This document shows positions 8,163 to 16,110 of a stretch of 16,282 nucleotides of DNA, piece after piece. The DNA is taken from assembly GCA_051647685.1 (NCBI GenBank), contig JBOFEG010000012.1, positions 1-16,282 on the forward strand. Reading direction: 5' to 3'. Below the pieces are notes generated by a model. That model saw only the letters and a list, made by a program, of their open reading frames with translations, was not told where the DNA came from and made no database searches. A program made the translations under genes and the position numbers. The stretch's first letter is position 1; the number at the start of each line of letters is the position of its first letter. The stretch comes from CALTSX01 sp051647685. Its GTDB lineage: Bacteria; Chlamydiota; Chlamydiia; Chlamydiales; CALTSX01.

Positions 8163-10082
8163 ATGTTAGATCAAAAAGAACGAAAACAAGGAGAAGTAAT
8201 TTTATTGCGGGCCTCTTGTAATCGTTCTAGTGATCTTGAGCAAACCTACTTAAAAGCAGCGATTAATCTATTAGAAAAGTTCTTCCCAGACGCAGTATGT
8301 CCAGATTCTTTTGTTAATTCTTGTAAAGATGTCCCACTCGTGCAATTTGAAAAATTGCCTGGAGATCCTATTTTACAATATTCAATTCGATTCCTGTGCC
8401 ATATACGGCCTGGAATGGGTAGATTTTTCTACGATATGACCAGTCGTTGGTTAATTCCGAATAAAAAAGCCTCTATTATAGTATTTTTTGTCGTAGATTT
8501 TCAATTTCAAGAACGAGATGAATTATATACGATAGGGGAAATCATTTTATGCATTGAAGACTTAGAGGATGAATGGACCCTCCTACAAAATATGAAAGCT
8601 TTACAAAAAGAAATTGCACTGGGCGCTAGGTCTTCTTATTTAGCAAATAGAATTTTAGAAATAAAAGGGCTAAGTAGTAACGAAAAAGTAGCTTATATTC
8701 ATGAGAGAATTGCTCATATTGTCCGAAAAATCCCTTCGCTGTTTGATTATGACATTTTTCCTAAAATGCAGCATTTTTTGATTATCGCTAGTGATGAATT
8801 CAAAATTGCACACGAATGGCGACACATGAGCCGTATAATTTATATATTTTATTTATTTCAGAAAAACATTGGATATTCTTTAGAGAAGTGTCCCTATCAA
8901 CGACACTTTATGTTCAAATTTGTTCCCCTGAAACTGAGACATCCACTCGGCATTAGAAAAGCACTGAGTATCTTTATAGGACTTAATTTTCTGAAAGAAC
9001 ATGAGGTTTTTGATAAGAGGCATATGGTAAAAGCAATTTTGAAGACAATGCCAGAGCTTTCTATATTAGATGATTCTTTTCTAATAGATAGACAGGGGAA
9101 ATGTGTTTGTTTATATATAGAAACTGAAAAACCCCACGGAGAAAAATTTTCCTTAGAAGAAATAAAAAATCTATCTGCAAAATTTCCCAATCAAGTAGAA
9201 GATTGCATCGAATATTTGCTGAGACCAGTTTTCATGCCTCGTAATGAAGAAGAGGTCATGAGAAATTTGGTTTTGCTATCCCAACAATTAAAGTATGTAA
9301 AAGATGTGCCTCATATTATGATATCATTTGATGAGCATACAGACAAAGATCTTTTCTTTACCATTGTGATGGCTCGCGTACTCATTTCATCTAGTCACTC
9401 TTTGCAATCGCTACTAAAAAGGAGTCCATTTAAACAAGTGATATTTACGGTAGAGAGAGTCAAAAGAGTTGGTAAGATCCGCAAGAAATATTTCAAGGAA
9501 GTTAGTGTTATTCAAGCGCGAGTTGTTAGCAATTTATTCCTGCGAGAAAATTCTTCGTTTGATCTCTATGCAGCAAGACAAAAAATTGTAGAAATTCTAG
9601 GAGAGGTTATTGGAGAACTCCGAGATTTCAATGGTGGAATGCTTGCAAAACAACACGAAACTCTAACTCATCTACAGAATATCTTTTCCAAAGATATAGC
9701 TAAAAATAAATTTTTACTTGAAAATTTTTTTCATGCTATTTTTCCTGCAGAACAGAGAAGTATTCTTTCTGTAGAATTATTAGAATCTTGGTTTCTATTA
9801 TTTAAAACCGCTTTAGAAACAGTGGATAGACAAGAAGCGGGAGATATAAAGATATCTACAAAAGAACAACAGTATCATTTATTAACGATAATTAAATTCC
9901 CTGATATTTCATTAAAACAATTAATAGTCGATAAAATTGATTCTTTAGATATTCCATCATCGGATCTCGCTATTTTACATATACAAGTTTATGAAACCTC
10001 TTATCTTGGATATAGTTATTTCTATAAACGTAATCTAGAAAAAATGGCTTTTTTAAGAGTATTAGAACAGATATCTATTTAA
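8163..10082 (+). CDS. Uncharacterised 639-residue protein
   Basis: I do not recognise this protein. It appears soluble: no signal peptide and no convincing membrane helix, only short beta-like hydrophobic stretches such as 103-112 and 225-232. It alternates helical and strand-like segments. Notable pieces are a cysteine-containing N-terminus (C19, C46, C54), a segment with FMPRNEEEVMRNLVLLSQQL at 357-376, a strand-like HIMISFDEH (384-392) followed by LFFTIVMARVLIS (397-409), a very basic patch VERVKRVGKIRKKYFK (430-445), and a C-terminal domain (about 560-639) of probable alpha/beta type. I have an impression that the 350-410 region resembles hypothetical proteins of environmental chlamydiae, but cannot confirm this. 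It begins 11 bases after lysC, with only a weak ribosome-binding site, so the two are probably cotranscribed. Base composition matches its neighbours. Confidence 0.75.
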   Translation: MLDQKERKQGEVILLRASCNRSSDLEQTYLKAAINLLEKFFPDAVCPDSFVNSCKDVPLVQFEKLPGDPILQYSIRFLCHIRPGMGRFFYDMTSRWLIPNKKASIIVFFVVDFQFQERDELYTIGEIILCIEDLEDEWTLLQNMKALQKEIALGARSSYLANRILEIKGLSSNEKVAYIHERIAHIVRKIPSLFDYDIFPKMQHFLIIASDEFKIAHEWRHMSRIIYIFYLFQKNIGYSLEKCPYQRHFMFKFVPLKLRHPLGIRKALSIFIGLNFLKEHEVFDKRHMVKAILKTMPELSILDDSFLIDRQGKCVCLYIETEKPHGEKFSLEEIKNLSAKFPNQVEDCIEYLLRPVFMPRNEEEVMRNLVLLSQQLKYVKDVPHIMISFDEHTDKDLFFTIVMARVLISSSHSLQSLLKRSPFKQVIFTVERVKRVGKIRKKYFKEVSVIQARVVSNLFLRENSSFDLYAARQKIVEILGEVIGELRDFNGGMLAKQHETLTHLQNIFSKDIAKNKFLLENFFHAIFPAEQRSILSVELLESWFLLFKTALETVDRQEAGDIKISTKEQQYHLLTIIKFPDISLKQLIVDKIDSLDIPSSDLAILHIQVYETSYLGYSYFYKRNLEKMAFLRVLEQISI

Positions 10083-10216
10083 TATATACAAACAATATAC
10101 CAGCTATTTTTTTTGTGAAGTTTTAAATCAGTTTTCATTATAGTATGCCCAGTTATGATGACAAACTCGAGATCAATCTATTCGAAACTAAACATACTCT
10201 TTATGAGATAAAGTAC

Positions 10217-10933
10217 ATGAATAAACAGAAAATCCGAATATTTCCATCTATTCTATCAGGAGATTATGGGTATCTCGCGAGAGACGCAAAAAAAATTGAA
10301 GAAGCTGGTGGTGATGCTATCCACGTAGATATTATGGATGGCCATTTTGTTCGAAATTTAGCCTTTTCTCCTAAAGCACTAGCTGCAATCAATCGAGCGA
10401 CAAATTTGTTCTTAGATGTCCATATTATGGCATACAATCCATTTGATTACATCGAACAATTAATTACTGCTGGCGCTGATAGTATTACATTTCATTTCGA
10501 GGCTACAGAAAATGTGGCAGATATTTTAAAATATATTCATAAATGTAATATTAAAGCAGGTCTCGCTTTTTCTCCATCTACATCTACTTCAATGATTCCA
10601 AAGTACCTACCACTATGCGATCATATTCTTTTGATGACAGTTAATCCTGGATTTGGAGGGCAATCATTTCTTCCGCAAGTTTTGGAAAAAATTACATTCG
10701 TTAGAGAATTTTGTACTAAGCACTCTATTTATAAAAGACAAAATAAGATGAATAACCATACAAAACAAACAACATCTCAACATCCTTTTACAATACAAGT
10801 AGATGGCGGAATCAATGAAAAAACGGGAGCACAATGCATTGCTGCTGGTGCCGATGTTCTCATTTCAGGATCCTATTTATTTGAAGGAGACATGCGACAG
10901 AAAATTACCCATTTAAAAGAGCTTTCATTGTGA
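10217..10933 (+). CDS. rpe: Ribulose-phosphate 3-epimerase
   Basis: Interconverts ribulose 5-phosphate and xylulose 5-phosphate in the pentose phosphate pathway. The TIM-barrel signature is complete over 238 residues: PSILSGDYG (10-18), HVDIMDGHFV (36-45) with metal/catalytic His36 and Asp38, DVHIM (67-71) with His69, MTVNPGFGGQSF (140-151), and VDGGIN (195-200) with catalytic Asp196. I chose the ATG at 10217, where the homologous sequence begins (NKQKIRIFPSIL), preceded by GAG nine bases upstream. An in-frame ATG at 10145 would add 24 unrelated residues, and a TATAGT -10-like box at 10139-10144 would make that stretch untranslated leader. Odd: about 18 extra polar residues (roughly 172-189, KRQNKMNNHTKQTTSQ) lie between barrel helix 6 and strand 7, before the catalytic VDGG. 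The stop overlaps the start of yvcK. Confidence 0.93.
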   Translation: MNKQKIRIFPSILSGDYGYLARDAKKIEEAGGDAIHVDIMDGHFVRNLAFSPKALAAINRATNLFLDVHIMAYNPFDYIEQLITAGADSITFHFEATENVADILKYIHKCNIKAGLAFSPSTSTSMIPKYLPLCDHILLMTVNPGFGGQSFLPQVLEKITFVREFCTKHSIYKRQNKMNNHTKQTTSQHPFTIQVDGGINEKTGAQCIAAGADVLISGSYLFEGDMRQKITHLKELSL

Positions 10934-11892
10934 AGAAAATTGTTGTAATAGGAGGTGGAACGGGAAACTTTACAGTTCTACGAGGCTTGAAATATTTTAA
11001 TGTGGATTTATCAGCTATTGTATCCATGGCAGATGACGGAGGTAGTACAGGCGTGCTTAGAGATGAACTTGGCGTGCTGCCGCCCGGTGACGTACGTCAG
11101 TGTTTGATTGCGTTATCTACATCGTCCAGACTCATGAGGAGCTTGATGAGTTACCGATTTGAAAATGGAGGTCTAGGAGGACATAGCTTTGGGAATTTAT
11201 TTCTATCTGCTTTAGAAAAAGTTACAGGTAGTTTTGAAAAAGCAGTGGAAGAAGTAGGTAGAATCCTACGCATTAAAGGAAAAGTCATTCCAGTAACGAC
11301 ACACCCAGTCTACTTGCGTATGCAATTATTAAATAAAGTACTTCTGGCAGGGGAGCGAGAAATATATTTTTCGCAAGATATTTCTCAAGGGTATTCTCAT
11401 ATCTATCTCGAGCCGTACCCAAAAGCCAATCCCCATGCTTTATCTGAAATTCTTAACGCGGATTTATTAGTGCTTGGTCCAGGTGGAATTTATACCTCCA
11501 TTATTCCTAATTTTTTGGTAGGAGGAGTAGGTGAGGCGTTTGTAAAGAGCCAAGCCAAGAAAGTATTTGTAGTAAATTTAATGAATAGAAAGGGCCAAAC
11601 CGCTGGATTTAAAGTATCCAATTATCTCAGAGAAGTAAATAAATTTATTGGAAAAGATATTTTTGATTATCTACTTGTCAACGCGCAACAACCGCCCAAA
11701 GATTTAATTGATATATATGCACAAGAAGGAGAGATAGTAGAGAATGATTTATTAGAAGAGAGAGTCATTGAAGCGCCTCTTCTAGGAGTTTTACAGGAAA
11801 ATGTAAAAAAAGATCTTATAAAGCGTAGTTTAATTAGACATAACTCTAAAAAACTCGCTGAAGAATTAATGAAAATTGTTCGCAATCTGTAA
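10930..11892 (+). CDS. yvcK: YvcK/CofD-family protein (gluconeogenesis/morphogenesis factor)
   Basis: YvcK proteins bind UDP-sugars and, in Bacillus and actinobacteria, are needed for growth on gluconeogenic carbon sources and for normal cell-wall synthesis. The 320-residue product has the family's nucleotide-binding start IGGGTGNFTVLRGLK (7-21), MADDGGSTGVLRDELG (33-48), PPGDVRQCLIALS (51-63), GHSFGNLFLSAL (84-95) and LGPGGIYTSIIPN. Length is normal (about 317 in B. subtilis). The start is a GTG overlapping the rpe stop (GTGA, 10930-10933), so the two genes are translationally coupled. In Chlamydia, rpe is followed directly by efp, so this gene sits inside an otherwise conserved order. A role in carbon or peptidoglycan control is inferred from the family, not from the sequence here. 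Confidence 0.9.
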   Translation: MKKIVVIGGGTGNFTVLRGLKYFNVDLSAIVSMADDGGSTGVLRDELGVLPPGDVRQCLIALSTSSRLMRSLMSYRFENGGLGGHSFGNLFLSALEKVTGSFEKAVEEVGRILRIKGKVIPVTTHPVYLRMQLLNKVLLAGEREIYFSQDISQGYSHIYLEPYPKANPHALSEILNADLLVLGPGGIYTSIIPNFLVGGVGEAFVKSQAKKVFVVNLMNRKGQTAGFKVSNYLREVNKFIGKDIFDYLLVNAQQPPKDLIDIYAQEGEIVENDLLEERVIEAPLLGVLQENVKKDLIKRSLIRHNSKKLAEELMKIVRNL

Positions 11893-11915
11893 AATTTGAC
11901 TTTTTATATGAATAA

Positions 11916-11932
11916 TAAAAATTTAATTTTTA
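11916..11932. repeat. AT-only palindrome downstream of yvcK
   Basis: Perfect 8-base arms TAAAAATT / AATTTTTA around a single central T, 24 bases after the yvcK stop. It could contribute to transcription ending, but an all-AT hairpin is weak and such palindromes are expected by chance in AT-rich spacers. The rest of the 245-bp spacer holds a promoter candidate nearer efp and nothing else I can identify. Confidence 0.2.
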
Positions 11933-12052
11933 CATAAAGAAGTATAACTTACTTAAGCATAAAAGGATGATTTTCTCCCCCTATCTCTTTAATAGTGAAA
12001 AGGTTGTAACAAATTCTAACTATCAATGGAAGATGATGAGTAGAAAATCTTA

Positions 12053-12081
12053 CTGAAAAAATTGAAAATATGAACTATACT
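12053..12081 (+). promoter_or_regulatory. Promoter candidate for the efp-accB-accC-hpt cluster
   Basis: A good -10 box TATACT (12076-12081) is preceded by a weak -35-like CTGAAA (12053-12058) with a 17-base spacer. Predicted transcription would start near 12088, giving a leader of about 50 bases before the efp ATG. The spacer after yvcK and the close packing of the genes that follow make a promoter here likely. Confidence 0.4.
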
Positions 12082-12137
12082 AGATGTCAACTGAATGAAT
12101 TATTAATAATCTTATTTTTAACTAAAAGAATACATAT

Positions 12138-12695
12138 ATGATCACAAGTAATCAAATCGTTTCGGGACTGAATATACAGCTCGATGAGAAGGTATATCGA
12201 GTCGAATCTGTAAATAAAATTGTTGCCGCAAAAGGGACTTCTTTTGTCCGAGCAAAATTGAAAGATTTGGCTACTGGAAAACTGATAGATAAACATTTTA
12301 CCATAGGGCAAGAAGTGACAGAAGTCACTCTGCAAGAACGTCGTTTAGAATTTTTATACATAGAGGGAACTAATTACATTTTTTTAGACATTGATAACTT
12401 AGATATCATACAAATTGAAAGAAGAGTTATTAAGGAAAAAGCAGACTTTCTAAAAGAAGGTGTTCAAATTAAGGCGATTTTTTATGGAGATATTATTTTC
12501 TCTGTAGAACTGCCACAGTTTTTAGAGCTAATTGTTATCAAAGTAAATACGACAAAACCAAAAGTATCTGTAGCTAGTGCAAATAAAACAGCGGTTGTTG
12601 AAACGGGAGCTCAAATCGCGGTTCCCTTATTCATTGAAACCGGTGACATTATTAAAATAGATACATTCACAAAAGAATATATCCAAAGAGTATAA
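12138..12695 (+). CDS. efp: Elongation factor P, divergent chlamydial EFP1 type
   Basis: EF-P binds next to the ribosomal P site and rescues stalling at consecutive prolines. The 185-residue protein has the three-domain EF-P length and the C-terminal family signature GAQIAVPLFIETGDIIKIDT-x-T-x-EYIQRV. The tip of domain I, KPGKGQAF in E. coli, reads VAAKGTSF here, keeping Lys32 at the modified position but losing the preceding Pro-Gly. Chlamydiae carry two EF-P genes, and this sequence matches my recollection of the divergent one located by rpe, accB and accC in C. trachomatis (CT122). The ATG has only a weak AAAAG-type site before it. Eighteen bases separate its stop from accB. Whether Lys32 is modified cannot be told from the sequence. 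Confidence 0.92.
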   Translation: MITSNQIVSGLNIQLDEKVYRVESVNKIVAAKGTSFVRAKLKDLATGKLIDKHFTIGQEVTEVTLQERRLEFLYIEGTNYIFLDIDNLDIIQIERRVIKEKADFLKEGVQIKAIFYGDIIFSVELPQFLELIVIKVNTTKPKVSVASANKTAVVETGAQIAVPLFIETGDIIKIDTFTKEYIQRV

Positions 12696-12713
12696 GAGGA
12701 GCTAAGTAGGATT

Positions 12714-13151
12714 TTGAATTTAGATGATATAAAAAAATTAATCGCTGCTATAGAAAATTCTAAGCTTGTTAAATTGACAGTGAAGAAAAATGGTGAAGAA
12801 GTTTGCCTTGAAAAGGAGAGAAATCCTTTTGGCGGAGCTCCTTCTATTACTACTTGTCAAGCTGTGCCCACTCAAATTATTAAGAATACCCCAGTTATTG
12901 AAGAAGTAAATCAAGAATATTCCTATATTCGCGCACCTCTTGTCGGTACATTTTATTTGGCTCCATCTCCAGAATCGCCTCCTTTCGTCAAAGTTGGAGA
13001 TACTGTTGCTGATAATACTATTGTTTGTATTGTAGAAGCTATGAAAGTCATGAATGAAGTAAAGGCTGGCATGCGGGGAAAAATAACGAAAATATTGATA
13101 GACAATGGTCAACCCGTAGAGTTCGGTACAAAACTTTTTGCGATAGAATAA
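12714..13151 (+). CDS. accB: Biotin carboxyl carrier protein of acetyl-CoA carboxylase
   Basis: Carries the biotin that shuttles carboxylate from biotin carboxylase to the carboxyltransferase, the first committed step of fatty-acid synthesis. The 145-residue protein has an N-terminal helix pair (LDDIKKLIAAIENS and following strand), a short linker, and the biotinyl domain from about 70 to the end. That domain includes APLVGTFYLAPSPESPPFVKVGD and the biotinylation motif EAMKVMNE (108-115) with Lys111 as acceptor. The start is TTG (12714-12716), preceded by AGGAG (12697-12701) and TAGG (12707-12710). It is followed after one base by accC, the standard accBC arrangement. Confidence 0.96.
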   Translation: MNLDDIKKLIAAIENSKLVKLTVKKNGEEVCLEKERNPFGGAPSITTCQAVPTQIIKNTPVIEEVNQEYSYIRAPLVGTFYLAPSPESPPFVKVGDTVADNTIVCIVEAMKVMNEVKAGMRGKITKILIDNGQPVEFGTKLFAIE

Positions 13152-13152
13152 T

Positions 13153-14535
13153 ATGAAAAAAATATTAATTGCTAATCGAGGAGAAATTGCTCTCCGAATT
13201 ATCCGAGCTTGTCATGATCTTGGCTTGCAAACAGTAGCTGTGTATTCGGAAGCGGATAAAGAAGCCCTTCACGTATTACATGCAGATGAAGCAGTATGTA
13301 TTGGAAAGGCTCCTGCTCTGCAATCTTATTTAAACATTCCAAACATTCTATCCGCTTGTGAAATTACTGGATCAGATGCGATTCATCCAGGATATGGTTT
13401 TTTGAGTGAAAATGCGAAGTTTGCCTCTATATGTGAGAGTTGTTCTGTAACATTCATTGGACCATCCCCAAATACGATCACTCTTCTGGGTGATAAAGCA
13501 AAAGCAAAGGCTTTAGTCGCTTCAGTAAACTGTCCTGTAATTCCTGGGTCTGATGGCGTTGTTGCTACATTGCAAGATGCGCACTTGGAAGCAGAAAAAA
13601 TTGGTTTCCCTTTAATTATCAAAGCGAGTGCTGGCGGAGGCGGTCGAGGTATACGTATCGCGTATAATAAACAGGATCTCGATAAAGAATTTACCGCAGC
13701 AAAAACAGAAGCGGATTCATGTTTCGGAAATGATGAAGTCTATCTAGAAAAATTAATTGCTAATCCAAGACATATAGAAATTCAAATTATAGCCGATAAA
13801 TATGGAAATTGTATTCATTTAGGCGAAAGAGATTGTACTATCCAAAGGCGAAGACAAAAACTTATTGAAGAATCTCCAAGTCCTACGTTGACACCTGAGC
13901 TTAGAGAGCAAATAGGACAGCATGCTGTTCGTATTGCGAAAGCAGCTAATTATGAAACGGTAGGAACTATAGAATTTTTAGTAGACGAAGAGGGGAAATT
14001 CTATTTTATGGAAGTTAATACCCGGATTCAAGTTGAACATACTATTACAGAAGAGATTACTGGAATTGACCTAATCAAAGAACAAATCGAACTTGCTAAT
14101 GGCAAACAATTAACTGTCCAACAAAGCGATGTTAGATTCAATGGCTGCGCTATGCAATTCCGAATTAATGCAGAGGATCCATGTAATAATTTTGCTCCAT
14201 CTCCTGGATTACTTGAATATTTTCTTACCCCATGTGGTCCTCATGTCCGTCTCGATACTGCTTGTTATAGTGGATACACTATTCCACCCTACTATGATTC
14301 TTTAATGGCAAAAGTGATTATTAAAGGAGAAAATAGAGAAGAGGTAATTGCCAGAGCTAAACGAGCTCTGAGAGAATTCTGTATTGGAGGTATTCACTCA
14401 ACTATTCCATTTCATCAATTCATGCTGCAAAATGAGACTTTTCTATCTGGCAAATATGCAATTGACTGGGTTGATAAATTGATAGAATCAGGTATTGTTT
14501 GTACTATTCAAGATCCTTTAGCCGGAAAGATATAA
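13153..14535 (+). CDS. accC: Biotin carboxylase subunit of acetyl-CoA carboxylase
   Basis: ATP-grasp enzyme that carboxylates the biotin on AccB using bicarbonate and ATP. All landmarks are present in 460 residues: ANRGEIALRIIRAC (7-20), HPGYGFLSENAKFA (78-91), the ATP-binding glycine loop SAGGGGRGI (159-167), LGERDCTIQRR (223-233), and the metal and catalytic segment EVNTRIQVEHTITEE (287-301) with Glu287, Asn289 and Arg291. It is slightly longer than E. coli AccC (449). One base separates it from accB. The TAA stop shares its last A with the ATG of hpt, so accB, accC and hpt form a tight unit. accA and accD are not in the window. Confidence 0.97.
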   Translation: MKKILIANRGEIALRIIRACHDLGLQTVAVYSEADKEALHVLHADEAVCIGKAPALQSYLNIPNILSACEITGSDAIHPGYGFLSENAKFASICESCSVTFIGPSPNTITLLGDKAKAKALVASVNCPVIPGSDGVVATLQDAHLEAEKIGFPLIIKASAGGGGRGIRIAYNKQDLDKEFTAAKTEADSCFGNDEVYLEKLIANPRHIEIQIIADKYGNCIHLGERDCTIQRRRQKLIEESPSPTLTPELREQIGQHAVRIAKAANYETVGTIEFLVDEEGKFYFMEVNTRIQVEHTITEEITGIDLIKEQIELANGKQLTVQQSDVRFNGCAMQFRINAEDPCNNFAPSPGLLEYFLTPCGPHVRLDTACYSGYTIPPYYDSLMAKVIIKGENREEVIARAKRALREFCIGGIHSTIPFHQFMLQNETFLSGKYAIDWVDKLIESGIVCTIQDPLAGKI

Positions 14536-15062
14536 TGCAAAGCACTCCGTCAACATTTCGTTTGCTAATTTCGGAAGAAGAAATTCAGAGCCAAATACTT
14601 ATCCTTGCGAGTACTCTCAATCAACAATTTGCAGGAAAACATGTCAAAGTAATAGCGCTTATGAAAGGTTCAATCTGTTTTACAGCAGACCTTATTCGAA
14701 AGCTTACCTTTTCTTTTTCACTAGAACTGCTCAAGTGTCAAAGTTATGGTATGGGCGGTAAAGATCGTGGAAAATTATCTATAGAATCTCTTCCTAAAGA
14801 TATAGGCAATTCTCATATTATCTTTCTCGATGATATGTTTGATTCCGGCAATACGCTCTTTACTGTATATAACGAAATTATCGCGCATAAACCTGCCTCT
14901 TGTACATCCATAGTCTTGCTTTTAAAAAATATAACTAGAGAAATATCCTATCGGCCTGATTTTGCTGTATTTACCATTGAAGATGAGTTTGTAATTGGTT
15001 ATGGAATGGATTTAAAAGAAGAGTATAGAGGATTGCCTGGTATTTATATTCATGATGAGTAA
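14535..15062 (+). CDS. hpt: Hypoxanthine(-guanine) phosphoribosyltransferase
   Basis: Joins hypoxanthine or guanine to PRPP, giving IMP or GMP (purine salvage). The 175-residue length is typical. Visible landmarks are LMKGSICFTADLIRKL (42-57), the flexible-loop segment SYGMGGKDRGKL (70-81), the PRPP-binding motif IIFLDDMFDSGNTLF (95-109) with probable catalytic Asp103, and the purine-binding end EFVIGYGMDLKEEYRGLPGI (151-170). The PRPP motif reads DSGNT rather than the commoner DTGxT, still within family variation. I chose the ATG at 14535, which overlaps the accC stop by one base; an in-frame ATG at 14499 would add 12 unrelated residues inside accC. Chlamydia species, which import host nucleotides, have rplM and rpsI after accC instead. 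Confidence 0.92.
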   Translation: MQSTPSTFRLLISEEEIQSQILILASTLNQQFAGKHVKVIALMKGSICFTADLIRKLTFSFSLELLKCQSYGMGGKDRGKLSIESLPKDIGNSHIIFLDDMFDSGNTLFTVYNEIIAHKPASCTSIVLLLKNITREISYRPDFAVFTIEDEFVIGYGMDLKEEYRGLPGIYIHDE

Positions 15063-15097
15063 AATAGTTCTTTTCAAATTACTATTAGGTTCTTATT

Positions 15098-15991
15098 TTG
15101 AAAGGAATCATTCTTGCAGGAGGCCTCGGCAGTCGATTATATCCAATTACGCACGTAGTCTGTAAACAACTTCTTCCCATATTTGATAAACCAATGATTT
15201 TCTATCCCTTGTCCGTTCTGTTATTGTCCGGTATTCGAGATATTCTCATCATTACTACTCCACAGGATATGTCTAGGTTTGAATCCTTACTTGGAGATGG
15301 TGCACATTTAGGTATTTCTCTGTCTTATAAATCCCAAGAATCTCCGAATGGAATTGCCGATGCATTTCGAATTGGAGAATCATTTATTGGTAAAGATTCC
15401 GTTGCATTAATTCTTGGAGATAACATTTTTTATGGCAACGGCTTTTCTTCCATTTTACAACGGTGTCGACATCATAACACAGGAGCGATAATTTTTGGAT
15501 ATGAAATGGAAGATCCCAGGCGCTACGGAATTTTAGAATTTGATAGTTCTGGCCAAATTATAGATATACTAGAAAAGCCAGAAGTTCCTCCATCTTCCAT
15601 TGCCGTCACAGGGCTCTATTATTACGATAACACAGTCATATCTCTTGCAAAGTCCTTGCTGCCATCAGCGCGAGGCGAGCTTGAAATTACCGATATAAAT
15701 CGAATTTATATGCGCGAGAAGAAACTACAGTGGATTCTTTTAGATCGGGGATTTGCATGGCTTGATACGGGGACTCCAGTAGCTCTTGCACAAGCAAGTA
15801 ACTATGTTCAAACGATTCAAGAAAGACAAGGTATCAAAATTGCTTGTCTTGAAGAAATTTCTTATGAAATGGGGTACATCACTTTAGATCAATTATCTAA
15901 TTTGACAGGGTCGTATGGTAATACAGAATATGGAAAATATTTATTAAATATTTTGTATAGAGAAAGAACTCCTCTACTTTCTTCAGTCTAA
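15098..15991 (+). CDS. rfbA: Glucose-1-phosphate thymidylyltransferase
   Basis: Makes dTDP-glucose from glucose 1-phosphate and dTTP, the entry step to dTDP-rhamnose and other deoxysugars. The 297-residue product has the nucleotidyltransferase signature LAGGLGSRLYPIT (6-18), KQLLPIFDKPM (23-33), metal-binding Asp108 in ILGDNIFYG, LEKP (158-161) and Asp223 in WLDTGTPVALAQAS. The full C-terminal region ending in TEYGKYLL is present; the size matches E. coli RmlA (293). The start is TTG at 15098 with TAGG (15086-15089) eight bases before it. rmlB, rmlC and rmlD are not adjacent in the window, which is unusual, so the end product cannot be inferred. It lies 35 bases after hpt and may be read through from it. 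Confidence 0.95.
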   Translation: MKGIILAGGLGSRLYPITHVVCKQLLPIFDKPMIFYPLSVLLLSGIRDILIITTPQDMSRFESLLGDGAHLGISLSYKSQESPNGIADAFRIGESFIGKDSVALILGDNIFYGNGFSSILQRCRHHNTGAIIFGYEMEDPRRYGILEFDSSGQIIDILEKPEVPPSSIAVTGLYYYDNTVISLAKSLLPSARGELEITDINRIYMREKKLQWILLDRGFAWLDTGTPVALAQASNYVQTIQERQGIKIACLEEISYEMGYITLDQLSNLTGSYGNTEYGKYLLNILYRERTPLLSSV

Positions 15992-16028
15992 AACAGTAAA
16001 GTTTCCATTCATGTTCTATAAGTTTTAG
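15988..16028. repeat. Spaced inverted repeat after rfbA
   Basis: Perfect 7-bp arms CTAAAAC (15988-15994) and GTTTTAG (16022-16028) around 27 bases, starting at the rfbA stop. There is no T-run after it, so its value as a terminator is doubtful. It is the only structured element seen in the first part of the 157-bp spacer. Confidence 0.2.
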
Positions 16029-16110
16029 TTCTCGAACGTTACATGATATCCAAAGATTCTATTTTTACAAGCCACTGTCTCTACTTTTTGCGTGCTTTTA
16101 TTTTCTGAAT

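Noticed and set aside
10107..10114. T8 run between the 639-residue gene and rpe as a terminator
   Set aside because: No stable stem precedes it; T-runs are common in this AT-rich DNA.
10145..10216. In-frame upstream ATG that would add 24 residues to rpe
   Set aside because: The extra residues do not resemble any Rpe N-terminus, homology begins at the ATG at 10217, and a -10-like TATAGT at 10139-10144 suggests this stretch is leader.
12738..13112. 124-codon open frame on the minus strand opposite accB
   Set aside because: It is entirely antisense to a clear BCCP gene, with low-complexity aromatic content and no ribosome-binding site worth noting.
14499..14534. Earlier ATG for hpt inside accC
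   Set aside because: It would overlap accC by 37 bases and add 12 unrelated residues; the ATG at 14535 gives a typical 175-residue protein.
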